The notes under the pieces: generated by a model | The model's input: the letters and a program-made list of their open reading frames with translations, nothing else | Told to the model about the DNA's origin: nothing | Databases searched by the model: none | Source: Candidatus Anammoxibacter sp. | Lineage (GTDB): Bacteria > Planctomycetota > Brocadiia > Brocadiales > Anammoxibacteraceae | Assembly (NCBI GenBank): GCA_021777055.1 | Contig: JAIQZO010000010.1 | Span: 1-44,986 of the forward strand | Reading direction: 5' to 3' | DNA: 44,986 bases | Made by a program: the position numbers and the translations under genes | Shown: piece after piece, positions 23,886 to 32,585 of the stretch | Numbering within the stretch: position 1 is the first letter of the stretch | Layout of the letters: every line of letters starts with the position of its first letter

Positions 23886-26800
23886 ATGGAATGTAAATTG
23901 AGCAGTAAAGAGTTAATGAACAGAGCAAGTTCCATATTTAATTATCTACACGAGGTTGTAAACCTTGGAGTCAGGCAACAGAGAGTACTGGAAGGCTACG
24001 ATAATCTTCTGGTTTACAGTAACGAACTGCAGCAGATTAAAGGAGTTGATATAACTAATGATGAAGGAAAAGATGACGCCTGGCTAACGGTTTATCGACA
24101 AGAGGTTTCGGAGGAACCAAATATTCCAGAAACTTTAAGGAGTTGGGTTAAGTTAGATGATAAAAAGGGTAATAAGCCAGAATTTCTGGAAGAGGTAGAG
24201 ACTGATAGCGTCATTGAAAAGTTTTGGGACAATGATACCCGGGTGGAAGAGTTTGAAAAATATCTGATTTTGTGGGAAGCTTGGGCGGAAGAGACATCTC
24301 TACTAAGAAGGCAACAGGAGATCTTTGAACTTATGTTCCGCGCTGCAGATAAGCTAAAATATGACGGGCAGTTTGAACTTATATGGGGGCATGGGATTCT
24401 TTTGTGGAATTATAATGGTCGTGAGTTCCGCCATCCTTTAATTACGCAACGAATGGTAATTGAACACCATGCATCAAAGGGAGTCATACAACTCTTTCCG
24501 GATGATGATTATGAAACTAGAGTGGAACTAGGGATGTTAATGAATAGTGACATTAGCAATCTTTCCATGTTAAGAAACCGTTTCAAAGAGGTTTATTATC
24601 ACCCTGCCAAGGACAGGTCATGCTCATTTATCCTTAAAGAGATATCTGCAGAGTTATCACCAGACGGATTGGTTATATCCCCAGAAAACGGCAATAAATT
24701 TACCTGTAAAGAACAACTGCGTATTGTTGACACCTGGGTTATATTTGTAAGGAAACGCAAACAAGACTCATTGATGCGAGATATTGAGGCTTTTCAGGAG
24801 AAGCTGAATAGCCGTAGTGGAGAATTACCAAATAGTTTGTCCCTCTTTCTCTGCAGAGCAGATGAGATAGCGGATAAACAGTGCATTCATAAGGTTTACA
24901 GTGAACTTGATGCCCTTATGGACACAAACATTCTGTTTCCCTTACCTGCAAACAGTGAACAGGTCCAGATTATCAGTTCCGTTGAAAAGGCAGATGGCAC
25001 TGTGGTACTGGGCCCGCCGGGAACGGGAAAGAGCCATACCATTGCTAACCTTATATGCCACTACATGGCCCTTGGTAAAAGGGTACTGGTCACTACACAA
25101 AAAGACCAGGCCCTGAGAGTGCTTCATGATCTTATACCAGTTGAGCTTCGCTCTTTATGCCTTAGTTTGCTTAGTAATAACAAAGATAGCAGGGATCGAC
25201 TTGAATCCGCAGTGCGCAGAATAAATGAGATAGTTACAAAGTCTATCCGTCAAACAGTGGAAAATGAGATCAGTATATTTGAGAAGTGCGTTAAAAGATA
25301 TGCAGAGGAGTTAAACGAAACAAAAACCAGAATAAATGAAATTGCCGCACTGCAGTATAGGTACATTGAGGACTGGGAAGGTAAACGTTTACTACCCGCT
25401 GCTTTGATCAGAAAGATGAACAAAGTTAAAGAAACCCATACTTGGCTTAATGACATTCCGGTATATAGAACTAATGTTGATAAAACTGAGGGAGATAATT
25501 GCATAAAGCTTTTATTTGATACCCCCATTAGCGGAAATGAGATGAAAGAGCTGAAATGTTTACGGAACCGGTTGGAAGGTTTCTTAATAGACTTATCATT
25601 TTACCGTCCGAAGATCAATGAACTGATAGATCCTCATATGTTCTCTGAAATGGCACTGGATTTAAATACCCTCGAATTACGTGAAGATGAGACGAGGAAA
25701 TGCATATCCGGACTTATCTTTAGAGAACATGATGAACTCCTTTTTAACAAAGCAATTAACGAACTGGATAAAGGTATCAAGGTCTATAAACTCATCAAAG
25801 AGGATTGGCAGCGTTCTATCTTAAATGGAATAAGGTGTGAGTCCATAGATGTAAAACAGATCAAACGTACTATATCTTCTCTTGAAAGTTCTGTCAAAGA
25901 GGCAAAAAAGCTGTTGAAGAATAAGGAGCTTGAAGATAATGTAGATACAGGAAAAGAGTTTCCAGATGACGAATTAAAAAATGCTGTAAATGGCGCAATG
26001 AACCGGGTTATGTTGGGGAAAAAGGCTGTCTCTCTTTTTACTTCGGCAGCGAAAAAGAAGATATTAACAGGTATCACTATTAACGGTAAATTTCCAGTCT
26101 CAGCAAATGAGTGGGAAAAGGTCATAAACTATTTAGATCTCTTTCAAGAAGTCTCACACCTCAGAACCAGATGGAATAACCTTATTACCAACCTCGGACT
26201 AAGCGGAGTGGAACTTAAGGGTAACGTTGATCAGAGGGAAATAAAATATGAAATCAGCTTATTAGTTAAGCTTATAAACGAACTGAAGGCGCCTGTAAAT
26301 TATGCTAAAGATCGGTTCCCAAAGATCAAAGATGCCATGGGAAAGATATTGGCGGAGAGTGATTTGAATATTTCCGACGATTCGCTTACGGTCTATCATG
26401 AAACGTTTTTGTTAATAAGAGATAATAAGCGTTTTGATAAGACTAAAGACCGGTTGGAGAGGCAAAAAAATCGGCTTGCAAATGCCGCCTCAAACGATAA
26501 TGCGCATCCTGTAGTTAATGAGATGATTTATCTCCTTGATCACAGATTTTCTGAACATGAAAAACTGTGTAATGACTGGGAAACAAATTATAATAAGCTG
26601 AAGCACCTTGAAGCGCTTGATACTGATTATAAACGCTATAACGAACTGATAAATATCTTACAGATAAAGGCGCCATTGTGGGCAGAAAAATGCTTGTCTG
26701 GTGAGTTTACAGAAGAAGAACTCTTTCCAGAATTCTATTGTGATTCCTGGCACTACAATGGGCTAAATGATTTTATTAAATCTGTGGTTAAGAGTATTAG

Positions 26801-28331
26801 CGATATAGAAGAGCTGGAAGTAACAGCAAAAAGATTAACCGGATTTTTGTTAGAGACTAAAAGAAAACTGGTTGTCGCAAAGACAAAACTGGGACTTATT
26901 GACAACACTTCTATTGAGAACCTGCAGGCACTTGAAGAGTGGAGGATTGCATTAAAAAAGCTGGGGAAGGGAACTGGAAAATGGGCATGGAAAAAGGAAA
27001 AAGCTGTAAAGTTTGCCATGCAAAAAGCCAAGGACGCGGTTCCTGTCTGGATAATGCCATTATACAGGGTGAGTGAAACACTCCATGCCGAGTTTGGGAG
27101 TTTTGATGTGGTCATTGTGGATGAGGCAAGTCAATGTGACATACGCAGCTTGCCAGCACTAGCCAGGGGCAAAAAGGTAATAGTGGTTGGTGACCCTGAG
27201 CAGATCAGCCCTGAAAGTGTGGGAATAAATGAGATAAAGATTGAAGAGCTTATTAAAACGTATCTCCCAAATATTGAAAGCAACTCCTGTTATGATCTAA
27301 AGACCAGTCTCTATGACCTCGCAAAGATAAAATTCAGCGGACAGGGAGTTTTGATGCTAAAAGAACATTTCCGGTGTGTCCCAGAGATAATAAATTTTTG
27401 TAACGATTTGTGCTATCAGGAAGAGATTATTCCTTTACGCAACCCCATAAATAACTATCCATTTGAGCCAGCACTTGAGACTCTATTTGTTAAAAGTGGA
27501 AGGAGAGATGATGATGCGGATATTAATAGGAAGGAGGCAGAGATGATCTGTGAAAGGCTTAAAGAGATGGTTAATGATCTTCGCTATTACGGCAAAAGCA
27601 TCGGAGTAGTATCATTAACCGGAAATGAACAAGCAAAGTATATCACTACTATAATTGATAGATACCTTACACCTGAACAGCGGGAGCGGTGCAAATTCCA
27701 TGCAGGGGACGCATATGCGTTTCAAGGAGACGAACGGGATATAATAGTGTTATCAATGGTTATTGGCAGCAGCGATTCAAGGAGATTCGTTGCATTGACA
27801 AGGGAGAGCTATCGGCAGAGATTTAACGTTGCCGTGAGCAGAGCAAAGAACAAATTGATACTCTTCCACTCTGTCCAGTTAGGAGACGACCTTAAAAATA
27901 GCGAAGATTTACGTTACAAACTCCTTGATTATATGGAAAACACAACAGCCCCAAATACCAATCATGAGGTGGTATCATCTTCGGTATGCCCGCAAAACGA
28001 GTTGAGAAATGATGTTTTAATGGAACTCAAAGGTAGGGGTTATTCAGTTGTACCAGAATTCAAAATCGGCAATGTGACTGTAGACCTTGCCGTGGAAGGT
28101 AGTGACTCAAGATTGGCAATTGAGTGTAACGGCGGTTTATACAGCACCTATGATCAATGGAAGGTAAGTCAAACAATAAGGCTCCAACTTGAAAAGGCAG
28201 GCTGTGATATTATCAGAATTTGGGCAAGCGCTTTTGCATTGGATGCTAGTGGTACAATGGGTAATTTATATAGAAAGCTTGAAGTTATGGGTATTCAGCC
28301 TAACAATAAAGCGACTATTAAAAGTACGTAA
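23886..28331 (+). CDS. large superfamily 1 helicase-nuclease (candidate defence protein)
   Basis: 1481 residues from ATG 23886; an upstream in-frame ATG (23832) is excluded because its 18 codons are the dispersed hairpin repeat. Walker A LGPPGTGKSHTIANL lies near residue 376, about 700 mainly helical residues follow, then Walker B VVIVDEASQCDIRSLPA (about 1075), VVGDPEQISPES, VLMLKEHFRCVPEI, DAYAFQGDERDIIVLSMVI and the final FNVAVSRAKNKLILFHS. This is the SF1B (Upf1/Dna2-like, AAA_11/AAA_12) pattern. The C-terminus (about 1370-1481) resembles a restriction-endonuclease-like domain: NVTVDLAVEG, LAIECNGGLYS and IIRIWASAFAL (D...ExN type). Stand-alone proteins of this build are common in defence regions, but no neighbouring partner is present. 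No clear Shine-Dalgarno. Confidence 0.85.
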   Translation: MECKLSSKELMNRASSIFNYLHEVVNLGVRQQRVLEGYDNLLVYSNELQQIKGVDITNDEGKDDAWLTVYRQEVSEEPNIPETLRSWVKLDDKKGNKPEFLEEVETDSVIEKFWDNDTRVEEFEKYLILWEAWAEETSLLRRQQEIFELMFRAADKLKYDGQFELIWGHGILLWNYNGREFRHPLITQRMVIEHHASKGVIQLFPDDDYETRVELGMLMNSDISNLSMLRNRFKEVYYHPAKDRSCSFILKEISAELSPDGLVISPENGNKFTCKEQLRIVDTWVIFVRKRKQDSLMRDIEAFQEKLNSRSGELPNSLSLFLCRADEIADKQCIHKVYSELDALMDTNILFPLPANSEQVQIISSVEKADGTVVLGPPGTGKSHTIANLICHYMALGKRVLVTTQKDQALRVLHDLIPVELRSLCLSLLSNNKDSRDRLESAVRRINEIVTKSIRQTVENEISIFEKCVKRYAEELNETKTRINEIAALQYRYIEDWEGKRLLPAALIRKMNKVKETHTWLNDIPVYRTNVDKTEGDNCIKLLFDTPISGNEMKELKCLRNRLEGFLIDLSFYRPKINELIDPHMFSEMALDLNTLELREDETRKCISGLIFREHDELLFNKAINELDKGIKVYKLIKEDWQRSILNGIRCESIDVKQIKRTISSLESSVKEAKKLLKNKELEDNVDTGKEFPDDELKNAVNGAMNRVMLGKKAVSLFTSAAKKKILTGITINGKFPVSANEWEKVINYLDLFQEVSHLRTRWNNLITNLGLSGVELKGNVDQREIKYEISLLVKLINELKAPVNYAKDRFPKIKDAMGKILAESDLNISDDSLTVYHETFLLIRDNKRFDKTKDRLERQKNRLANAASNDNAHPVVNEMIYLLDHRFSEHEKLCNDWETNYNKLKHLEALDTDYKRYNELINILQIKAPLWAEKCLSGEFTEEELFPEFYCDSWHYNGLNDFIKSVVKSISDIEELEVTAKRLTGFLLETKRKLVVAKTKLGLIDNTSIENLQALEEWRIALKKLGKGTGKWAWKKEKAVKFAMQKAKDAVPVWIMPLYRVSETLHAEFGSFDVVIVDEASQCDIRSLPALARGKKVIVVGDPEQISPESVGINEIKIEELIKTYLPNIESNSCYDLKTSLYDLAKIKFSGQGVLMLKEHFRCVPEIINFCNDLCYQEEIIPLRNPINNYPFEPALETLFVKSGRRDDDADINRKEAEMICERLKEMVNDLRYYGKSIGVVSLTGNEQAKYITTIIDRYLTPEQRERCKFHAGDAYAFQGDERDIIVLSMVIGSSDSRRFVALTRESYRQRFNVAVSRAKNKLILFHSVQLGDDLKNSEDLRYKLLDYMENTTAPNTNHEVVSSSVCPQNELRNDVLMELKGRGYSVVPEFKIGNVTVDLAVEGSDSRLAIECNGGLYSTYDQWKVSQTIRLQLEKAGCDIIRIWASAFALDASGTMGNLYRKLEVMGIQPNNKATIKST

Positions 28332-28346
28332 TGATATGCTCTCTTC

Positions 28347-28365
28347 GAATGGTTTTTTACCATTC
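28347..28365 (+). terminator. possible hairpin terminator after the helicase gene
   Basis: GAATGGT-TTTTT-ACCATTC, 15 bases past the stop. Stem of seven base pairs, no T-tract. Weak. Confidence 0.35.
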
Positions 28366-28801
28366 AAGACAGATACAGATTTATAACCTTCCACTTAATC
28401 TTAATCACAATCTTCAGATGATGAATAAGTTCCATGGCTGTCTAAGTCATGCTTACGGATTCTAAACGTTTTAGTACGTCCTAAGGTAAAATATATGTTT
28501 TACATACTAGAAAACAAACCAAGAATCATCATTTCGCGAAATTGAAACGTTCTTCAACTACAGATCAAAAGAACATACAACTGAATTACCTTATTGATTA
28601 CTAAAATATAAGAAATAATTGAAGCATTCGGTAAGTTGACTTCTGCAGTAAATTTTCTTCAAGGCTGCTCTGGTAAAAAAAACCATCCTGTTAAATTAGC
28701 ACCCACAGCGGACTTTCTGTTTATGCAACCCCATGTATAGTAACATTATTACATCCCAAGCATTCTAAAATATAGTCGGATAAACGTTAGATTGAAAGGC
28801 T

Positions 28802-28850
28802 CGTAACAAGGTTAAAGCCTTGTTACGCTCTGTCCCTAGAGGCTCTGGCT
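28802..28850 (-). repeat. palindrome family copy (CGTAACAAGG...CCTTGTTACG)
   Basis: Stem CGTAACAAGG with loop TTAAAG (28802-28827), then CCTAGAGGCTCTGG. It is an inverted copy of 29106-29160, where the same two palindromes occur in the opposite order. Confidence 0.7.
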
Positions 28851-29105
28851 CTTGTAAAACCAGATCCCCTTTTAACCACACACAAATTCTTAATCCTAAT
28901 CACTTCTGTTTGATTAAGATTAAGCATCAGTATCAATATTGACTGGAGTGCAATACAAAAAAATGCGATCATGCAACCGTAACCCTTATTGCGCAGATAA
29001 ACATCAATTATATTATGAATATCGAACATGGGATGTAAAAGTACCAAGTTTATTGACTGATTTAACTCGTAACAAAGCGTTTGTATTTTCTTTCTATCAT
29101 TTTTA

Positions 29106-29160
29106 CCAGAGGCAGAGCCTCTCTGGACATTACGTAACAAGGCTTCAGCCTTGTTACGAG
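29106..29160 (+). repeat. palindrome family copy (CGTAACAAGGC TTCA GCCTTGTTACG)
   Basis: CCAGAGGCAGAGCCTCTCTGG (29106-29126), then an 11-base-pair stem with loop TTCA (29133-29158). The second part equals the hairpin at 11058-11089. Confidence 0.75.
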
Positions 29161-29657
29161 TCTTTGAATACTTGTTAGTTTACCTGGGGCATCCTTATAT
29201 TATCAATACTGAAAGGTTTAACAAAAACACTTATTATTTACATTGTTCTATTTCCAAGAAATTACGGCTCGCCATTTACGGACCTGAGCCAAAACAAAAA
29301 ACCCACACACACGCTAACACACTACAAACAGTCCAGTTACAACTTGACACAAAAAAAAGAAGCTATGAAGCCCAAAATCAAAATTCCTATACTATTAAAT
29401 AAGCGCTTACGGGTGGACTAGAATCTCCAACAAAAAGCGTTTCCTATAGCAAAAGAACATCTCTCCCCATTCATGGTAAAGGCTTTAGCTGTGAATCGTT
29501 AGAACATGCAAAACGTACAAGCGTAGCTCTTCCTTTTAGATTTGTCTCAATTAAAATTAAAACAATAGTTACGCCTTTCAATTAAAGAAACATTTCTTAA
29601 TCAAAAGAATCAATAACAAAGCTTGAAAACGAACAAAAATCAAATTATTGAAACTTT

Positions 29658-29686
29658 TTGTCAATTTAGGTTGTCTAAAATATAAA
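29658..29686 (+). promoter_or_regulatory. candidate sigma-70 promoter of the first cupredoxin-like gene
   Basis: TTGTCA (29658-29663), 17 bases, TATAAA (29681-29686). 38 bases before the ATG at 29725. Fits spacing and consensus; untested. Confidence 0.6.
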
Positions 29687-29724
29687 CTGATTAATTTTTA
29701 AATATATAAAATTGGAGATAGAAA

Positions 29725-30456
29725 ATGGTAAACAAGATAAAATTATTGTTCGGGGCTATTGTTACAGTATATATGTTAAGTAGTGGAACTCTCTATGCTT
29801 ATGAAGAGATAGACGTCCCTAATGGAGGGTCTATTTCAGGAACCGCTATTTTTCTTGATGAAATACCAACTAGAGCACCTATTGAAATACTGAAAGATAA
29901 GGATGTTTGTGCTGTAAAAGAACATTTATCGGAGGCCTTAATAGTTTCTGCTGATAAGGGTATAAAAAATGTAATAGTCTCAATTATGGAGATTGAAAAA
30001 GGAAAGAAAATAGTCGCACCTGATTCAAATCCAACTATTGACCAAAAAGGGTGCACTTTTATACCACATGTACTTTGTATAACTGCAGGGACTACTATTG
30101 ATATCTTGAATAGCGACTCGGTAACACATAATGTGCATACTTATCCTGAGGAAAACACTGCCGTTAATAAAGCACAACCATCTTCATTAAAGAAGATAAG
30201 TTTAGAAACTGAATTTGGTGAGGAAGATCCAATGAAAATAGGATGCGATTACCATGGATGGATGGGAGGATGGATAGGTATATTTGAACATCCATATTTT
30301 GCTTTAACAGGGGATGATGGTTCTTTTACGATCTCTAATATTCCTCCAGGGGCATATGAGGTAAAAGCTTGGCAGGAAGATTTAGGAGAGTTAGTCAAAA
30401 CAATCAGTGTTAAAGCTGGAGAGACGACAACTGAAAACTTTGAGTTTAAGAAATAA
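29725..30456 (+). CDS. secreted cupredoxin-like protein with carboxypeptidase-regulatory-like C-terminus
   Basis: 243 residues with a signal peptide (about 1-25). The middle is a plastocyanin-like domain: ITAGTTIDILNSDSVTHNVH with the first copper-ligand His, then GCDYHGWMGGWIGIF, giving Cys, His and Met in a C..HxxM order (about residues 175-180). The last 45 residues, TGDDGSFTISNIPPGAYEVK and AWQEDLGELVKTI, are the carboxypeptidase-regulatory beta-sandwich often fused to it in methylamine-utilisation-type secreted proteins. Type 1 copper electron transfer is inferred from ligands. A promoter sits at 29658, GGAGA precedes the ATG, and a hairpin terminator follows at 30541. Paralogue of the next gene. 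Confidence 0.82.
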   Translation: MVNKIKLLFGAIVTVYMLSSGTLYAYEEIDVPNGGSISGTAIFLDEIPTRAPIEILKDKDVCAVKEHLSEALIVSADKGIKNVIVSIMEIEKGKKIVAPDSNPTIDQKGCTFIPHVLCITAGTTIDILNSDSVTHNVHTYPEENTAVNKAQPSSLKKISLETEFGEEDPMKIGCDYHGWMGGWIGIFEHPYFALTGDDGSFTISNIPPGAYEVKAWQEDLGELVKTISVKAGETTTENFEFKK

Positions 30457-30540
30457 ATGGAGATCTTAATCTGTTAAAGATTTCTATATTGAAGTAACTG
30501 CTAAGGACAATCAAGTTTGTCCATGCCACCATGTTGCTTC

Positions 30541-30570
30541 TGGAGCAGTCGTTAAGACTGCTCCAATTTT
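30541..30570 (+). terminator. hairpin terminator after the first cupredoxin-like gene
   Basis: TGGAGCAGTC-GTTAA-GACTGCTCCA, ten perfect pairs, then ATTTT. Same stem core as at 22296 and 31841. Confidence 0.75.
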
Positions 30571-30577
30571 ATATATC

Positions 30578-30606
30578 ATTAATCGGAGTGCAAAATTTAT
30601 TTTGCC
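30578..30606. repeat. short dispersed repeat (copy of 10959-10988)
   Basis: ATTAATCGGAGTGCAAAATT then TATTTTGCC. Confidence 0.6.
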
Positions 30607-31072
30607 ATGATTCAATTATACAATGGTAAGATACAAGATTCGAGTCAACTGTTTCAGTACAGATTGTATTCTATTATTTTCTCAAAATTTAGAGAAAGAT
30701 GGAAAACAGGTTACGATTAATCTTAGTTGAAAATCTATTCTTAATGATTGTATGACTATCTGACTTTAGCAAGATAAATCTTGTACTCCGTAAATTGTTC
30801 TTTGCCACTATATGGTGTATTAAAACTTTTAGAATTAGTCTTTTAGACAATAACACTAGAATTTAGGATGCGAGCAAGAATAACTTCCTTATTGATGTAT
30901 TGATTTAGGTTAGACTTTTCAAACTGACAGAGTCAAACCGAAAGCATAGCCTTAGATATGTTGAGGGATTTGACCACTGAAGTTTGTAGTAAAAGCGATC
31001 ATAAATTGATCGTAAAATAGGGAAGTTATTTTTACTCGCATCCTTAGTATTTCTTTTTAAAGGAGCTGTAAT

Positions 31073-31789
31073 ATGAAGAAGTTAAGTTTGTTTTTCTTAT
31101 CGTTAATTATTGTATCTGCCGTGTCAAATTATTCGTTTGCTCAGACCGGTACAATAGTTGGAACTGTGAAATTTGTAGGTGAAAACCCAAATTATCCAAA
31201 GACGGTTATTTCGAAAGATACTGAGATATGTGGGACAGAAGCAAAGCCATCGACAAAGCTTGTTTTGTCCGCCGATAATGGAATAAAAGATGCCTTTGTT
31301 AGTGTTTTAGGTGTTACAGGTGAAAAATTATCGGTACCTACAGAGAATCCTGTCTTTGCACAGGCACAATGTGAATTTACAAATCATGTAATGGTAGTTC
31401 CTACAGGTTCTACTGTTGATTTTCCAAATAAAGAGGATAAAGTAATGCATAACCTGCATTCTTACTCTATGAAAAATAGGCCTTTTAATAAAGGTGTACC
31501 ATTTGGCTCAGTAATTTCTAATACGTTTTCAAAACCGGAGACAATAAAGGTAACTTGTGATGTGCATAAATGGATGACCGCATATTTGATTGTTAATGAT
31601 GACCCATATTACTCTGTTACGGACGATAATGGCAATTATAAGATAGAAAATGTTCCCGTTGGTACATACAAACTACAAGTTTGGCAAGAGTCGTTAGGGA
31701 GAAAGAAATTTGATGTAACAGTTACTGCAGATCAGGAGACAAAGTTAGATATAGAGATGGCACCAAGAAAGAGAAGAAAGAAAACATAA
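31073..31789 (+). CDS. secreted cupredoxin-like protein, paralogue
   Basis: 238 residues with a signal peptide (about 1-24). Same build as the previous gene: PTGSTVDFPNKEDKVMHNLH, the C..HxxM ligand region VTCDVHKWMTAYLI, then the carboxypeptidase-regulatory tail TDDNGNYKIENVPVGTYKLQ and VWQESLGRKKFDV. The basic C-terminus (APRKRRKKT) is an added feature. The ligand set (His, Cys, His, Met) is retained. AAAGGAG ribosome site seven bases upstream. A terminator follows at 31841. The two copies likely arose by duplication, as their order of domains and ligand spacing agree. Confidence 0.82.
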   Translation: MKKLSLFFLSLIIVSAVSNYSFAQTGTIVGTVKFVGENPNYPKTVISKDTEICGTEAKPSTKLVLSADNGIKDAFVSVLGVTGEKLSVPTENPVFAQAQCEFTNHVMVVPTGSTVDFPNKEDKVMHNLHSYSMKNRPFNKGVPFGSVISNTFSKPETIKVTCDVHKWMTAYLIVNDDPYYSVTDDNGNYKIENVPVGTYKLQVWQESLGRKKFDVTVTADQETKLDIEMAPRKRRKKT

Positions 31790-31840
31790 CTAGAGATTGA
31801 CTTTGCATACCTCACGATTGCATATGGTGTTAATTTCGTG

Positions 31841-31867
31841 CTGGAGCAGTTTTGCTAACTGCTCCAG
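31841..31867 (+). terminator. hairpin terminator after the second cupredoxin-like gene
   Basis: CTGGAGCAGTT-TTGCT-AACTGCTCCAG, 11 perfect pairs, then a short T-containing run. Confidence 0.75.
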
Positions 31868-32059
31868 TTGTCTCTTAAATCATAATAAACATAACGAGTA
31901 ATTCATAAAGTTTAATAGCGAAGAAATAATGAAAAATAACAAGACCCACTTGAACATATAAACCATTGCCTAGAATCAGCAGCAAATATATTTAAGGATT
32001 AGTCTATGGCAACGATTCCTCCGTAAGCGCAATTTTATTATCAATGTTTATGCAAATTT

Positions 32060-32437
32060 TCACCTATTCTTCAGCTTTTCAAACCTGGCAAACTCTTCCT
32101 GTGCCTTATCATCCATTTTCATCTTTTCATATACGAATCCTAAACTGTAATGAGGATCAGGATAAAGTGGATCCAGTTCCATCGCTTTTTTAAATTCACG
32201 TATAGCATCTTCCAACATATCATTATAGTTGTAAATACCACCAAGTGTATAATGAGCAAGCGCATTTTTCGGATCTGTTTCTATCGCTTTTTTGAATGAT
32301 GATTCCGCTTTTGCATAATCTTGTTCTTCTGTATATTTAATGCCCTCTTCGATATAATGCTGTGCGTTTTTTTTAGAGCATGAGAACAACAAGAAAATAA
32401 TCAGGATAAAAGAGTACCTCCTTAAATAATAAGACAT
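32060..32437 (-). CDS. TPR-repeat lipoprotein
   Basis: 125 residues. N-terminal lipobox FLLFSCSKK gives a lipoprotein signal. Three TPR units follow: YAKAESSFKKAIETDPKNAL, AHYTLGGIYNYNDMLEDAIR and EFKKAMELDPLYPDPHYSLG. Ribosome site AGGAGGG. It lies 148 bases downstream of the vWA protein on the same strand and may be the last member of its unit. Role: envelope scaffold, inferred from TPRs only. Confidence 0.85.
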   Translation of the reverse strand: MSYYLRRYSFILIIFLLFSCSKKNAQHYIEEGIKYTEEQDYAKAESSFKKAIETDPKNALAHYTLGGIYNYNDMLEDAIREFKKAMELDPLYPDPHYSLGFVYEKMKMDDKAQEEFARFEKLKNR

Positions 32438-32585
32438 CGCAAACCCTCCTAAAAATGGACTCTAGTTTTATGTGTACAGCACATTGTAAAACCCTTTTCA
32501 GGGATATAAGATTATACTCAAAAGGATCTAAAACTTAACATTATCTTACAGACATTTGTGAATGGTTAGTTCGTGCATTATATTT

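Larger units (their letters stand above)
28332..29724. other. long non-coding spacer with two palindromic elements
   Basis: About 1.4 kb without a credible gene. It holds the palindrome pair at 28802-28850 and 29106-29160, the TTCCTATACTATT repeat at 29381 and the promoter at 29658-29686. The frames at 28823-29140 and 29151-29402 lack ribosome sites and overlap repeats. Confidence 0.6.
30457..31072. other. spacer between the two cupredoxin-like genes
   Basis: About 615 bases. It holds the terminator at 30541, the dispersed repeat at 30578-30606 and a long AT-rich leader before the next gene with no gene in it. AAAGGAG precedes the ATG at 31073. The terminator suggests separate transcription. 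Confidence 0.55.

Noticed and set aside
28823..29140. 105-codon minus-strand frame
   Set aside because: Spans a palindrome pair, has no ribosome site and no recognisable domain.
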